A stretch of DNA of 64,000 bases from Candolleomyces eurysporus (GCA_027579435.1 JANBPK010000739.1:62001-126000), one strand, 5' to 3'; shown: positions 32,329 to 44,564, counted from the stretch's first letter. The notes: generated from the sequence alone by a model not told the origin. Made by a program: numbers and translations.

Positions 32329-34616
32329 ATGCCGCGAAAACCAGGACCAAGTCCTATGGCAGTGACGTCCTCTCTAAACAGTATTCACATCTCGCCCCGT
32401 ACTCCGAAGACTCCTAGAAACGCCGTAGAAGATGAAGACGATGACGTTGAGCTTGAGCTCCTTAACGAAGAGGAACGTCGACTGGCGGACCGCGATATCG
32501 ACGAACCAGTAGAGCATGAGTCTCCTGCCAAGAAACCGATATCCGCCAAAGACAAGAGGAGCATGGCCCTCCTCTGTGTTCTATGTGAGGACCTTTGTTT
32601 ATAATCGCTTCTTACTCGGGAGACTAATATTCTCATGCGCTGTAGACCTAATTCAAGGCGTACCGGTATGTGACATTTCTGCTCGAGTTGTTCTTGCGCT
32701 GATTGAAACTTTCAACCCAGCTGGGACTCGCTCTTGGTACGCCTTTGCTGCTGGCACCGTTTGTCGACCCTTTTGCTAAATTTTCCTCTTTGCAGGATCC
32801 GTCCCATTCCTCTTGAAGGAGCATCTATCTTATTCTCAACTGGCCACCTTCGCCCTCTCGAGTTATCCATACTCCCTCAAGTTGCTATGGTCTCCGATTG
32901 TAGACTCGATGTTCTTCAAGTCTGTCGGGCGGCGAAAATCCTGGATCATCCCCATGCAGTTGATTGTTGGGAGTCTCATGTTATACATCTCCCTCAACGT
33001 TGAGAAACTGCTCAAAGACGTGCGTTTCTCTACAGCATATCACACACGCGTTATTAACTTGATTCCAGCCGGCCCGCCATTTGACGGAGCTTACTGTGAT
33101 CTTTACGTCGCTCGTTACTCTCTCTGCCACCCAAGGTATGTAAACATACGTTATTCATCTTTGAAATGACACTGATTTGCCTCACAGACATTGCTGTCGA
33201 CGGTTGGGCGCTCACGCTGCTTTCGCAGGATTGCCTGTCGTATGCTTCAACGTGCCAAACGATCGGTTTGAATACTGGCTTCTTTGCATCGTTCACCGTA
33301 TTTTTGGCTTTCAATAGCGAAGCTTTCGCGTATGTCGGTTTGTTTTTGGCATTATTAGCTTTCTAACGATTCCTTTAGCCATAGATGGGGTATTCCGGTT
33401 CTGACCTTGGGCGCCTACCTTCGGTTTTGGAGCATTGTTTGTTATTGCGTGACTGTCTGGCTCATTTTCTTCAAGAAAGAGGTGCGACACGCGAATATCT
33501 ATCCGGATCTTCTTTCTGACAGGCGAAAATAGGATAAGGAAGCTGCCACAGAGGCTGACATGAGCATTGCGAGCGTCTACAAGACAATCTGGACCATATG
33601 CCAATTAAAGCGTTCGTTGTTAAATCCACTCCTTTTCGGGACCATGTTTTGATAGATGTTACAGATGTTCAGTTGCTGATTCTCGTACACTTGTTCGCGA
33701 AAATTGGCTTCGTTGCTCATGAAGCTACATCCCTCAAGTTGGTTGAGAAGGGCCTGAAACGCGAAGACCTTGCGATTGCAGTTCTCATTGACTTCCCCTT
33801 CCAGATTCTTGGGGGTTGGCTTGCTGCCAAATGGTCAAGGGGCGACAAGCCTCTGCGACCATGGCTCTACGCCTTCTGGCCTCGCTTCCTCTTTGGCGTT
33901 GTATCGGTCTTCACTGTTTACTGGTTCCCCAAGCCTCCAATTTCTCCAGGCTTCTTCGCGTATTTGATAGCATTCACCGTCATTTCCTCATTCACATCGT
34001 GAGTCTGATCTATCTCCATGGTGAATGCGACACTGACTCGATCTTCTCAGGACTGTGCAATTTGTCGGTATTTCTGCATTCCACACTCGCGTGTCCGACC
34101 CGTTAATTGGTGGCACGTATATGACGGTAAGTATTACATGGAATGCATTCAAGCCTATAGAGTTAATCCATGAGTTTTCATAGCTCCTCAACACCTTCAC
34201 TAATTTGGGTGGGACATGGCCGAAATGGTTCGTTCTCAAAGGCGTTGACCTCTTCAGTATTGCGACCTGCAAGATCCCTGACGCTGGATCTGAGATTCTC
34301 GTCAAAGGTATGATCCTGAAATCTCCGCTTCGTGGACCGTCCGATTGACGAACTGGCACGCGATAGCAACAGAATGTGTGTCCGAGGCTGGAAAGTCTCA
34401 CTGCAAAGCTATCAAGGGGAACTGCGTGATGGAGCGAGACGGTTATTATATCGTAACCACCGCGGGCATGATCTTTGGAATGATATTCTTGGTGGGCTTC
34501 ATCTATCCATCGGCAAGAAAATTGCAAGGTAAGTGTTATGGATCGACGGAGATGATCAGCTCACTTATATTTTCGCAGCTCTGCCGACCTCAGCCTGGCG
34601 CCTCAAGCAATTGTGA
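32329..34616 (+). CDS. Acetyl-CoA transporter, AT-1/SLC33A1 family
   Basis: Major-facilitator-type carrier that moves acetyl-CoA into the ER lumen in animals; the fungal role is less clear. The cytosolic N-terminus MPRKPGPSPMAVTSSL has an acidic patch, then helices with YLIQGVPLGLALGSVPFLL, YSLKLLWSPIVDSMFFKSVG, RRKSWIIPMQL, DIAVDGWALTLLS, NTGFFASFTVFLAFNS, HLFAKIGFVAHEATSLKL, FQILGGWLAAKWS, RFLFGVVSVFTVYWF, ISAFHTRVSDPLIGGTYMT, LNTFTNLGGTWPKWFVLKGV and a last helix GMIFGMIFLVGFIYP. QDIAVDGWAL and RVSDPLIGGTYMTLLNT are hallmarks of SLC33A1. The last exon ends LPTSAWRLKQL. About ten introns. Confidence 0.93.
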
Positions 34617-34876
34617 TGAAATGCACTATAAAATGCTGTTATACTGTATATCTTAGCTGTAGTACAACAGCGAGGCGGATGTGGGCAACCGCTGTGCAAT
34701 TAAATTATTTTTGGACTGCCCTAAAGCGGGAGAAAGCGGTGTCAAATAAATTATTATATTTCCACGTGTGACTTTGCTTCACAACTTGCACTCCGCTTTT
34801 TTGACTAAAACTCAATCCGCGATCTGCTCTCAAGGGCCCTCGATTTTCTTTTGAAAACACAACTCTACCAACCACC

Positions 34877-37800
34877 ATGTCGACCACTACCATGCACTTT
34901 GGTCCCGAATGGATGCGCAGCAAGCCTCAGGCTCCTCTGCGATCCCAGGCACCTCCGTCACCCCCACCAGCGAGCAATCTCCCATCGGCCACATCGACAT
35001 ATTCTGCCTTGGTCTCGGCCTTGCCCGCCAGTCAAAATGACAACCAGGACGATGCTCACCCTTTCCGCTATACGAAGGAGGAGCTCCTTAGAATTTATAA
35101 AGAGTCTCCCAAAGGAGGTCTGGGATTGGAGGTTGAGCGATGGGAAGGGGTCGTCCGAGAGATTGGAAGTGACCCTGTTGGCTTGCGGGAAATGGGAGAA
35201 GGGGAGAAAAAGGTGAGGACGACGATCCTGTCTGGCACTCTTACTCACTCTCCCCTCAAAGCTCTTCGCCGGCCCATTGAATTCCGACCTTCGTCGACGT
35301 CAGTCTACAGACTATTTATCCCCTTTGAACATGTCCTCCTTGGGAGGGGACAGGCCCCGCTTAAACCACAATCCAAACTCTGGGGCAGGTAGTCCTCTTC
35401 GTGAGCGCTATCCGGGCCTCAAGCGTCGCGACAGCAATGCAGGTGGGTCATCATTTAACTGCATCAATGAGCTCTCTTGGACATATCCTGCTTTTTCAAG
35501 ACTCTCCGACCACCACGTTACCTCGTAAACAGTCGTTCTCAACTCTTACAAGTCCTGCCGTCGGTGCCCGTGGCGGCCCCATGCCTTCTCCTCGTGTTCG
35601 ACAGGGATTCAGCGGAGGGTTTGATGGCGTGCTCGGCGCTGGGGAAACGTGGACTTCCAGGCGTCGTGCGTCAGAAGCGTCAAGGCCAGGTGCCATTACT
35701 CGGGATACCAGTGGAGGGGGGGNATGCAGACAATGCTGAAAAGTTGACAGCCTTGGGAGAAGGCCAGGCGATTGACAAAGGCTCAGATCAAAGTACCGTT
35801 AGCGCTTCTCACCAGGCTGAAACCATTCCGGCCACCCCTGGCTCGTCTTCTCAGGGACAAGTCAGTGCAGAAGCTACTCAAGTTCCCAATAACGTAGCCA
35901 CCACGAATCCTTCTGGTGACGGTCCTCCTCTTCCGACAGACCCGAAAGAACTTGCAGCCGTCGAATGGTCATACAAAGATCCTACAGGTGCTGTTCAAGG
36001 TGGGTGCTGAGCATGCTCACTCACGTTCGTACTCATAAACCTTTCATTCCAGGGCCTTTCCGAGCCGATATCATGCAGAAGTGGTATGACGATGGCTACT
36101 TTTCCCTGGATCTCCCAATGAAGCGCGTTCTATATGATCGTGACTGGATTACCGTCAAGGAGTTGACACAGCGGGCTACAAGCGATAAAGTTTTCTTATG
36201 TATCTTGAGGCCCGTTGCTCCCCCAGGTCTGACCAAGCGTGAAGCCTCGCCGTTGCACTCGGTCTTGCAACCTCCCATGGAACAGAACGCCTTCGCCGGT
36301 CCTTACCAGCCTGCACCCATTCGATCACTTCGCAGTTCAACCCTGGACTCTTTCAATGGTTCAAACCCTTCAGATTCGCCTTCCTCGTCTCTTGGAGGTC
36401 ACTTTGGCAATAATTCACCAGATCCCCTTGCTTTTGGTGGCAGAGGTGGCAATGGCAATTTGTTCATGGGTGACACCGGGACTGGGCTCGGCTTTTCCGG
36501 AGGGTTGGACCTTGGCGGGTTACGAAGGCCTCACCTACAGGACTTTGGGCAAGAGCCTCATCGCCTCCATTCTCCATCGTACAGCAATGCCATAGGAAAT
36601 CAAGGTTTCGGAACCAACGGACACGGATTTTCCGGCCAGTTCAATCCCGTCCAAACCTCTCCCTGGGGCACCCAACACGATCCCTTCAATGCATACAATA
36701 ACAACTACGCCCTTCCCGCGTCATCGTTTAACACCCAGTCTCCATTCAATGGCCAATTACCCAACCAAATCCTTGGCACTCCGATAAATCCCCTGTTGTA
36801 TGGTTCCGCAGACCCGGGCGTGAACACTCTCAGTAACCAATTCAATGCGCCGAGTCACGCTGCTGAACAGCACGGATACCCTCAAGGCTACGTCGGACAA
36901 TATCAACAACCATCTACCTCAGCTGTGCCCGCGGGTGAAAGTGCAGAGTATCAAATAAGACAGGATGGACAGTTTGGGGGTTCTGCATCTCAAGGGATTC
37001 CCTCTGCTTGGGATGGTCCTTCTGAAACTCCTTCTCGCCGGACTAACGTCTTTGATTCCGGGCACCCCACAACTCTCAACACCTCAGTCCCGACGGCATC
37101 CTCTCAATCTTCCCCTTGGGCTCAGACGCAGCCACCTGCTCCTGCTACTCAACCAATAACCGCCTCCAAGGATGTTTCACCGTGGCTTTTGTCGTCCCAA
37201 GGTGTTCTTGAATGGGGCTCTCCAGCAGAACCGGAAATACCCGTTGCTACCGCCGTCGAGTTGGAGAAGTTGGTAGAAGAGCCTGAGGTACTTGAGTCGA
37301 CTCAGTCGCCAGTTGATCTCGAGACCACGGAGACCTCTGAACCATCACCATCTTCTCATGGTCCCGAGGAAGTTGCGCCTATAGAACCAGTCCCTGCGCC
37401 CGCACCAAAGGGTAAAAAGAGCAAATCGATACCTGCCCCCGTCCCTGCTCCTGCTGAAGCTCCTGTTGTAACTCCCACCGCCACTCCAGTGACACCTGCT
37501 CAAAAGGCTCCCTGGGCGAAGGATGAAAAGAAAAAGGGCAAATCGAGTGGTGCTGCCATTAGTCTTAGGGACATTCAGGATGCAGAGGCCAAGGCTGCGG
37601 AGGCGCGGAAGGCTAGGGAAGAGAAAGAGAGAGCCAACAGAATAGCGACGTCCATCTCGACTTCCTCGGATTCTAAAGAAGATCAGCCGTTCACTACCTC
37701 ATGGGGCCTTCCTACATCTCAAGCTGGTGGGAGAACTACCTCCTTCAGCAAGGATGCGGCTCCTACAGGACCTTCCCCCGTCAGTCCCGTGCCTCCTGTT

Positions 37801-38662
37801 TGGACCAACGCTGGAAAGCCCGCTGCGACGAGGAAGACCATGAAGGAAATCCAAGAAGAGGAAGAGCGCAGGAAGAAGACTGCAGCAGCGAAGGAAACTG
37901 TTGCCTCTGCTGCTGCAAAGCGGGTATACGCAGAAACGACCAGCAAGGTTCGTCTTCGTTGCAGCTCATATGTGTATTTGTAGCACTGATAGCAAATCGT
38001 TCCAGGCGACGACTCCTTCCGCACCTCCAAGCGCAAGTAACGCTTGGGTGACCGTGGGTTCCAGTGGAAAGACAAACGCGGCTGTGGTCGCACCTCCGCG
38101 CCCAACTGCTGCCTCTGTTGCCGCAGCGTCGACTTCCGCCAGGCCCAACGGGACACCTGCACTTCGCTCTGCTACTCAAGCACCTGCCTCCAAGCCAGCC
38201 ACTTCCCCGATTAGTGGCAAGGGTGAAGACTTCTCCGTGACGCCCTCTCACGAGTTCTTGAAATGGTTGACGGAGTCCTTGAAGGGTTTGAACAATAGCG
38301 TGAATGGTAAGTTTTAATCTGCGTCATCTGGGAGGGCAAACCTGACTGAATACGTTATAGTGGAGGAGATCATCTCGATGCTGTTGTCTTTCTCCCTCGA
38401 TCCCGACCCAGTGGCCATCGAGATCATTCAGGAGACTATCTATGCCAACAGCACAACTCTGGATGGACGTCGCTTTGCTGCGGAGTTTGTTGCCAGACGA
38501 AAGGCTGATGCTGTCAATCGCAAGGGTGGAAACGGAGCTGGCAAAGCACCCGCTAAACCTGTCTCGATTGCGGATGTGGTCAAAGCTACTCCGAAAACAT
38601 CCCAGCCAGAGTGGGGCGGCTTTAAGGTTGTCAACAAGAAGAAGAAGGGCGCAAGGTCCTGA
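34877..38662 (+). CDS. GYF-domain protein (Smy2/GIGYF-like)
   Basis: Long, disordered adaptor protein with a GYF domain that binds proline-rich ligands; relatives act in mRNA repression, translation control and ER-Golgi function. The GYF domain spans about 35960-36170: EWSYKDPTGAVQ, intron, GPFRADIMQKWYDDGYFSLD, LYDRDWITVKELTQRA. The N-terminus has YTKEELLRIYKES, the eIF4E-binding-like helix seen in GIGYF proteins. Low-complexity Asn/Gln/Ser/Pro sequence follows, then a Lys/Glu-rich helix (KTMKEIQEEEERRKK) and a C-terminal SAM-like region: SHEFLKWLTESLKGLN, EEIISMLLSFSLDPDPVAIE, ending EWGGFKVVNKKKKGARS. One N at 35723. At least five introns, most near the ends. Confidence 0.88.
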
Positions 38663-38878
38663 ATCATTTGGGTTTCAGTATTATTGGCATTCTGACCCTT
38701 ACGATCTTGTCCTAAGACTGGTTTTGTTGTTGTACAATTATATCGATAGCATTCGGTAATGGGATATGTATGGTACAGCATTACTAAATAACATGCACGG
38801 ACGTTCACGCTTTCAAATCTCAAGCTTCAGGACTAAGTACTAAGTAATAGACGAGAATGAAAAAAAATGGTCATGAGT

Positions 38879-40604
38879 TTACTCTGTTGTTACCCGCATA
38901 TTCAGTTTGTTGGCCAGCGTCTCCATGAAGACATCTGTCTCATGACGGAGTTTCCAATATTCGGCCAGCAGCTCAGTGAGCTCGAGTTCGCTTGCTCGTA
39001 GGTGTTCTGCCATCTAACAAACACATCAATCGACAGGATAGAATAGCGGCGGAAGTGAAGGTCACCTTTTCCTCAACTGCATTGGCCTCTCCTCGCAGCT
39101 CTTCGACTTGCTTATCATTGTCTTTCCGTTCGAGAACCATTTCGTCGTATTCCCGCTGCAGTCTCTCGATCGTTCTGTGACTGGCATGTTTCTTGTCTTC
39201 CGCGTGTTTCTGTGCGCGTTCAAGCTTTTCCTGTGCATTGGCCAGTTGTTTTTGCACTCGCTGCAGGGATGTGTTACAACTTGACGATGAGAGCTGTTCA
39301 GTATCACAGACAACCCACCTCTTGTCTCATTTTTAGTTCATTCCTTTCGATCTTCTTGTCGTCCAAATGATCCTTGACCTCGGCGAGTTGCTTTTGGGAC
39401 AGCTGAAGAGACTTGACTTCACGTTCGATGGTCTGTAGCTGTTCAACGCAGCCTCGAATATCCTGAAGGGTATTACTAGATTTCAATACTTGGTGTCATG
39501 GGACGATAAAAGTTATCACCTTTTCAATGTTCAGAAGCACGGAAATCTTGATTTGGAGGTCTCTGGCTTTTGCCTCGTTCATGGCTACTGTTTTCTTGTC
39601 TTCCATTGTCGTATGGCTCATGGTAGCGATTGTCTTCCTGATTCTCTCCGGTGACTGGACAATCCTCGAATTCGTCCGTGAAATCGCTTCGGTGAGGCTG
39701 TTAATTTCCTCATTCAAAATTTTCTAAATAATGGTGAATGAATTATTCGAATGAGAGGTCGTTCATGACATACACGGCGCATGATGAGGTCATTATTCTC
39801 CGCCTTCAGCTTCTCCCTTTCCTCCAGAGCAGCAACCTGTAGACCCTTGGTTTCGAAAAGTTTCTTACGCAGTGCGTCATTTTCGTCTTTCAACTGTACT
39901 CGTCTAGGCTCGTCTTCGTTTATCTTTGCCCTAAATTGAGAGACAGGTTTGCGAATGATGACTTTAAACTTCAACGAGATAAACGTACTGAAGTTCTTCA
40001 ATTGCCCCTTCTACATCTTCCACCTCTTGGAGGAGCTGGTCACGCTCTACTAGGAGCTTTGCAGATCTATCACGAAGATCTTTGACAAACGTTTCACAGA
40101 ACTGCTCCGTGAACTTGATGAAGTTGATGAAGGCGGACAGGATGAGGAGCGTTCGATCCCTTTCGGGTTGGTGCAAATCCTTGGAGTTGAAGTCGTCGAC
40201 ACGGGCAGCGCGTGCCAGTCGAGTTCTGTTTCGGGGGTTCCACGTTCAGAAGCGATCAAGTGCTAGATGAACACCGCCGTACATATGGTAAAGCATGAAA
40301 CTCGAGGCGAGAGCATTCGTGTAGAGGTCCTAGCAACTTGATTGATCAGAATTACCGTTCGCCGGCCTGAGAGTACTATACGCACTCGATCTTCCAGTTG
40401 AGCAGCATCCAGCGCGCTTTGCACAGGCTCTTTGAGAGATTCCTGGTTGAGTTCTGTCACTTGTTGGAGACAGGCGAAGTAGACGTTCTCCACGAATTCG
40501 GGCGTTGGATGCATGAGCTGGGGCTGCGATACTGGAAAGCCCCAGCCGCTGAGGGTGCTCATGATTTCGGCCATTTCCATACGCGGGAAGATTGCCTTCG
40601 CCAT
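38879..40604 (-). CDS. NUF2: NUF2, Ndc80-complex kinetochore protein
   Basis: Outer-kinetochore subunit that pairs with Ndc80 to bind microtubules. The start MAKAIFPRMEMAEIMSTLSG leads into the calponin-homology-like domain: WGFPVSQPQLMHPTPEFVEN, VYFACLQQVTEL, LYTNALASSFMLYHM, then DRTLLILSAFINFIKFTEQF. The remainder is coiled coil: KLLVERDQLLQEVEDVEGAI, NDALRKKLFETKGLQVAALE, EEINSLTEAISRTNSRIVQS, QLANAQEKLERAQKHAEDKK and the C-terminal ELLAEYWKLRHETDVFMETL. About eight short introns. Its ATG is only 148 bp from the divergent F-box/nucleotidyltransferase gene. Confidence 0.93.
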
Positions 40605-40752
40605 GGTGGTCGTCGAGGAGAGAACAGCGAAATTGGCCCAGGCATCGACGCGCGGTGCACGTGCTCGACGCGATCGAAAGTCACGCGTCAAGCGTCAATT
40701 TGTGACAGGAGTGACTTGGAGTTGGGCCNAACCCGAACCAGCACCCACTGCC

Positions 40753-42035
40753 ATGCCCATCGAGGTCGACCAGCCCGAGTGCATCGACGACATCTTCAAC
40801 TGCTCTCCAGCTTACAATGCCATCTTTTCCTGTCTCTGCCCCGCAGACATCATCCGTGTCAGCAAGACCTGTCGTCTTTTGCGCGATGCTGCGACCCATT
40901 TCCATCATCTTGCCTATAACGTCAACAGGCATTTGGAGCACTTTGTGCGCAACCCTCTCGCCCTTCGCCGCTTGCAGGTGAAGCACAGATTTTTGATCTC
41001 GGGGTCCAACGCGCTCCAGTTCTTGGACAGGACATTCTACCCATCTTCGGACCTCGATGTCTTTGCATTTCCCGATAACGTCAAAGAAATTGGCTATCAT
41101 TTGATAAACGAGGAGGGCTATATCTTCGAACCAAGTCCGACGCAGCCAAAGAAATACGACGAAGTGACCGTGAAAGGAAGGGATTTGTCAACCTTGGGTC
41201 GATGGGCCTCCCAAGCAGACTTCGTCTATAACAGTGGGATGTCAGATCTCCTGCGCTTCAAGAACCCGAAGCGAGATCTTGAAATCCAACTGATCGCTTG
41301 TCGAAGAACACCTCTGGACTGCATTCTTTACTTTCATTCCAGTGAGTCTCGCTATTGTGTTAGCCTCAAAAAAAAACTGACGCATCGACTATATAGCACC
41401 CGTTATGAATTTCATTACTCATGATGCAGCATATTCTCTCTATCCCAAAGCCACCTTTGACAAGCGAATCGCCGTTTCGTTTGGCTATAATACTCACGAG
41501 GCGACGAAGAAGGCTTTGGACAAATACTCAGAGCGTGGTTGGTCATTCGTCGATGACTTGTCCTACCAAAACGTCAAAGCCGTCTCTCCTGCCATTGTAC
41601 CCGACGTTGAAAGATACCTCGACGACAGTCACACCTGGATAATTCCTTTGGACATCGATGGTCTGGTCATGGATACCGACGGCTCCTCTGCATCATCCAG
41701 AAACCCCTTCCACTGCAATTCTTGGAAATTGGACAGGGACTTCCACGGGTACTCCACTCAAATTGAGTTGGGGATCACGTACGAAATTTACCATGCACCC
41801 AAGCACTTTGAACACGCGTACTTGATCGCAGACCGAGGTTTGCGTGAGGCAATGGACCAACTCATTGATTACCTGACCGAACAGAAGCCTTCAAGAAGCG
41901 AAAACAAAAAGTGCGTTATGTTTTTCTAATAGAGACAATCGGTTCACTAATAGGGGTTCTAGATTTCTGGATTCCTTCCTTCCTGCTCTTCGTGACGCCC
42001 ACCTCGAATTTCCGAAACGCATCTACCATCAATAA
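40753..42035 (+). CDS. F-box protein with nucleotidyltransferase-like active site
   Basis: Exons 40753-41341, 41397-41910 and 41963-42035 total 1176 nt, 391 residues. Residues ~12-50 are F-box-like: AIFSCLCPADIIRVSKTCRL then LRDAATHFHHLAYNVNRHLE. From residue 80 a nucleotidyltransferase-fold signature appears: FLISGSNALQFLDRTF, then PSSDLDVFAF, giving G84-S85 and D100/D102, and a candidate third carboxylate E177 in KRDLEIQLIAC. The C-terminal half (DLEIQLIACRRTPLDCILYF onward, ending PKRIYHQ) is of unknown function. F-box proteins recruit SCF ubiquitin ligases. Whether the second part is catalytic is inference from motif spacing. The 3' two thirds of the second exon onward are duplicated near 44.77-45.25 kb. 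Confidence 0.7.
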
Positions 42036-42300
42036 AATAGTACGACATTCATGGTTTTCGAAAGAAATGAAACATACTTACGCCACTTTATCCAGATACT
42101 TGCTGGAAAACCCTCGACAGATTCGCGTTCGATTCGGAATTGCAAATGAAAATGAGATTAATCTAACTATATTGTAAAGGAAAAGGCTTGCGGAGATACA
42201 TTGAATTGGCTGCACTTGTTCAAATGTTAAAAATTATATGCTACAGTGTCCAGAGAATTTGAGAAGACATGAAATGAGATGGTCCGTTAGGTCATTCAAA

Positions 42301-44508
42301 CTAGGCGTCGAGGTCTGACCAGTCGCTTCCAAGGTCATCTTCAACCGAGGCTCGCTGACGATGGGCTAGCTTGGGCTTGACTTCGGGAGATTCTGGTGCG
42401 GCGAGCAGGAAGGTATCCTCAGCCGAAGAATCGTCGTCGCTAGCTTCCTGCTGAGAGTTCACGATGACCGAAGGCTCGGGGAGAGATTCTGACTCGTCGA
42501 TAAATGGTGTTTCGTCTACAACCGCTACGCCTGAGACTTCCTTGGGAGATTCCTCTGAGGCGTCAAGGACGCCTCGTTCTTGGACGGCTTCTTGTTTCTC
42601 CTCCTTGTTTGAAGAGTTGGGAGCTTCAGGAGCTAGTCCTGCCAGGGTGGGGTTTGGGAAAGATGCGACAGGTTCTTCGGTTTGTTCTTGCTCCTCAGCA
42701 TCCTTCTCAGTAGCTAGTGTGGTTTCAGAGTTGCTTGTATCCTGACCGACGGATACCAAGTCCCCAGATTGGTTTTCCTCTTCCGCGTCCTGAGTAGTAG
42801 ACTCGGCCTTGGCGTCGAGATCGATGATGGGAATGCGTATAGGCTGGGGGGACTTGATGGTGGAAGTCTCCTCTTCGGAAGGAGATGATGGTGCGGTGGC
42901 GGAGGTAGATTCTTGTTCTTGCTTCTTGCTTTCCTGCTCCTTGGCGACCCTCACATTCCAAAGCGCGGCAACTTCCCTCTCCAAATCGTCCAAAGCTTTC
43001 TCAATCGAGCTGACAGCGTCCTTCCTCCGGCGGCGGAGAGTCGCGTCGCCGTGACTCTCAATGAGGTCAAGCTGGTTCAACAGCGTGGTGAGCGTTTGTT
43101 CGTAATAACGCACGGGGTGGTTGCGAGCTGTGAACGCGAGGTGGGGGAAGACCGAAGAAATGTCGCCCTCGGGAGCAACGATGAAATCCAGTTGAGAAGG
43201 TAAGTCGAACTCGGCTTCGAGCTGACGGAAGGTATGTTCGATACTCTCGACTCGCTCCAATGCGCCTTTCAGGTCGATGGAAGAGAAATCGAAAGGCGAT
43301 GTCGTATCTTTCTCCTTCCCTTTGGTAGAGGGTGAAGCGGCTGTCCTTGTTTGAGAATTCGGTCCCGCAGATGGTTTCGACGAGAGGCTGTTGATAGTCG
43401 CACGAATGAATTCTCCGGATGGTTCGCTTGAGCGAGAGTCGACGGAGCTGCGGCTACTTCCAGCAGCGGCGTTGACGTCTTGCTTCGTGGAAGGTTTACT
43501 GTCGGAAAGAGAGTTGACAATGGCGGTAATGGTATCTCGGATTTCATCGTGACCTTCGTTGGCGTAACGAGCCTTGAGCTGCTCGATAAGAGAACCCTGA
43601 GGGGACGGCTTCTGGTTTCGGGTAGACGGATTGGGTTTAGGCGCTTCATTGACCCTCTTTGGTAGGGTAGACTGTTTAAATAGAACATGAGGAGAATGTT
43701 TTGCTGCGCGAAATCTCGGACATACCTCCGAGGTCTGGCCTTTCATTGGTGTACCTGCGCCGAGGAGGGAGGCGAGAAACATCCTCTGGATGAATTCGGC
43801 ATCATCCGTGCGCTTCGGTGCAGGCTTGGAAGGTATAGGTTGAGGTTTATGTTGCAATGGGTGATGGTGGGAGGGGCCCTGAGGTAGGCCTATGAACGGC
43901 CAACCAGGAGATGATCCATTGCTTCTGTTATTGCCCGTCTTGCTATCAGCCATGGCAGCCTTCAATTGCGCGGATGAGAAATCATTCAGCTTGTTACGCG
44001 TACGTGCACATACCAATTGTCGTTGGCGAATAGCAAGTTCTTCTTCCTTGCGCCGTAATTCCTGCTCAGCTCTGTGCCGTGCAAGCGTCTCTTCCCTTAG
44101 CTTCTTCTTCAGCTCCTTCTCAAGTGGAGAGGGCTGAAGAGCAGCGGGTGCTCGGTGGAGCGCATGCGGGTGATAGCTGTACTGTTGAGGAAATAGAGGC
44201 CTTCCGTATGATGGAGCAACCTGTCGGTCATATAGAGATGGAGAATAAGCGCTGAAGGCCGGTGGTTGAGCCGCGTAGGTACAGCCGCAAGAGTGGGCCG
44301 AGCACTGGCCACTGCCAGACGCAGACGGTTGTCGGTACCAGAAGGGAGGGTGCTGAGAGTAACGAGCGCTCTCTTCTTGAAGTGCGGCCTGATAAGCTAG
44401 ATATTCAGCTTCTTCGGCCTTTGCTGCAGCCTCTGCAGCTCTGACTTCGGCCAAGGCAGCTAGGTTGAGATATTGTTGAGCGGGGTAAAGGTAGGTGGAG
44501 TGGAACAT
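42301..44508 (-). CDS. BAG-domain cochaperone, copy A
   Basis: Probable Hsp70 nucleotide-exchange cochaperone. An open frame of 735 codons. The N-terminus is Ala/Glu- then Tyr/Pro/His-rich (AEVRAAEAAAKAEEAEYLAY, SCGCTYAAQPPAFSAYSP), with a charged helix KKLREETLARHRAEQELRRK. The BAG domain is in the middle: ALERVESIEHTFRQLEAEFD, FTARNHPVRYYEQTLTTLLN, QLDLIESHGD, DAVSSIEKALDDLEREVAAL. The C-terminus is Glu/Ser-rich and disordered, ending DDLGSDWSDLDA. Two 54-nt segments (43960-44013 and 43672-43725) have perfect intron borders and no stop, so they may be optional introns; without them the protein has 699 residues. A paralogue lies 3.2 kb away at 45497-47797. Confidence 0.88.
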   Translation of the reverse strand: MFHSTYLYPAQQYLNLAALAEVRAAEAAAKAEEAEYLAYQAALQEESARYSQHPPFWYRQPSASGSGQCSAHSCGCTYAAQPPAFSAYSPSLYDRQVAPSYGRPLFPQQYSYHPHALHRAPAALQPSPLEKELKKKLREETLARHRAEQELRRKEEELAIRQRQLVCARTRNKLNDFSSAQLKAAMADSKTGNNRSNGSSPGWPFIGLPQGPSHHHPLQHKPQPIPSKPAPKRTDDAEFIQRMFLASLLGAGTPMKGQTSEVCPRFRAAKHSPHVLFKQSTLPKRVNEAPKPNPSTRNQKPSPQGSLIEQLKARYANEGHDEIRDTITAIVNSLSDSKPSTKQDVNAAAGSSRSSVDSRSSEPSGEFIRATINSLSSKPSAGPNSQTRTAASPSTKGKEKDTTSPFDFSSIDLKGALERVESIEHTFRQLEAEFDLPSQLDFIVAPEGDISSVFPHLAFTARNHPVRYYEQTLTTLLNQLDLIESHGDATLRRRRKDAVSSIEKALDDLEREVAALWNVRVAKEQESKKQEQESTSATAPSSPSEEETSTIKSPQPIRIPIIDLDAKAESTTQDAEEENQSGDLVSVGQDTSNSETTLATEKDAEEQEQTEEPVASFPNPTLAGLAPEAPNSSNKEEKQEAVQERGVLDASEESPKEVSGVAVVDETPFIDESESLPEPSVIVNSQQEASDDDSSAEDTFLLAAPESPEVKPKLAHRQRASVEDDLGSDWSDLDA

Positions 44509-44564
44509 GTTGCTGGAGTAATAAAAATGGTGAATAGTGATAATAGCTGCATTTTCTGGTCAAG

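Noticed and set aside
42464..42961. Plus-strand frames opposite the BAG genes (and equivalents near 45.6-46.5 kb)
   Set aside because: They are antisense to Glu/Ser-rich coding sequence, occur in both copies for that reason, and lack start or splice support.
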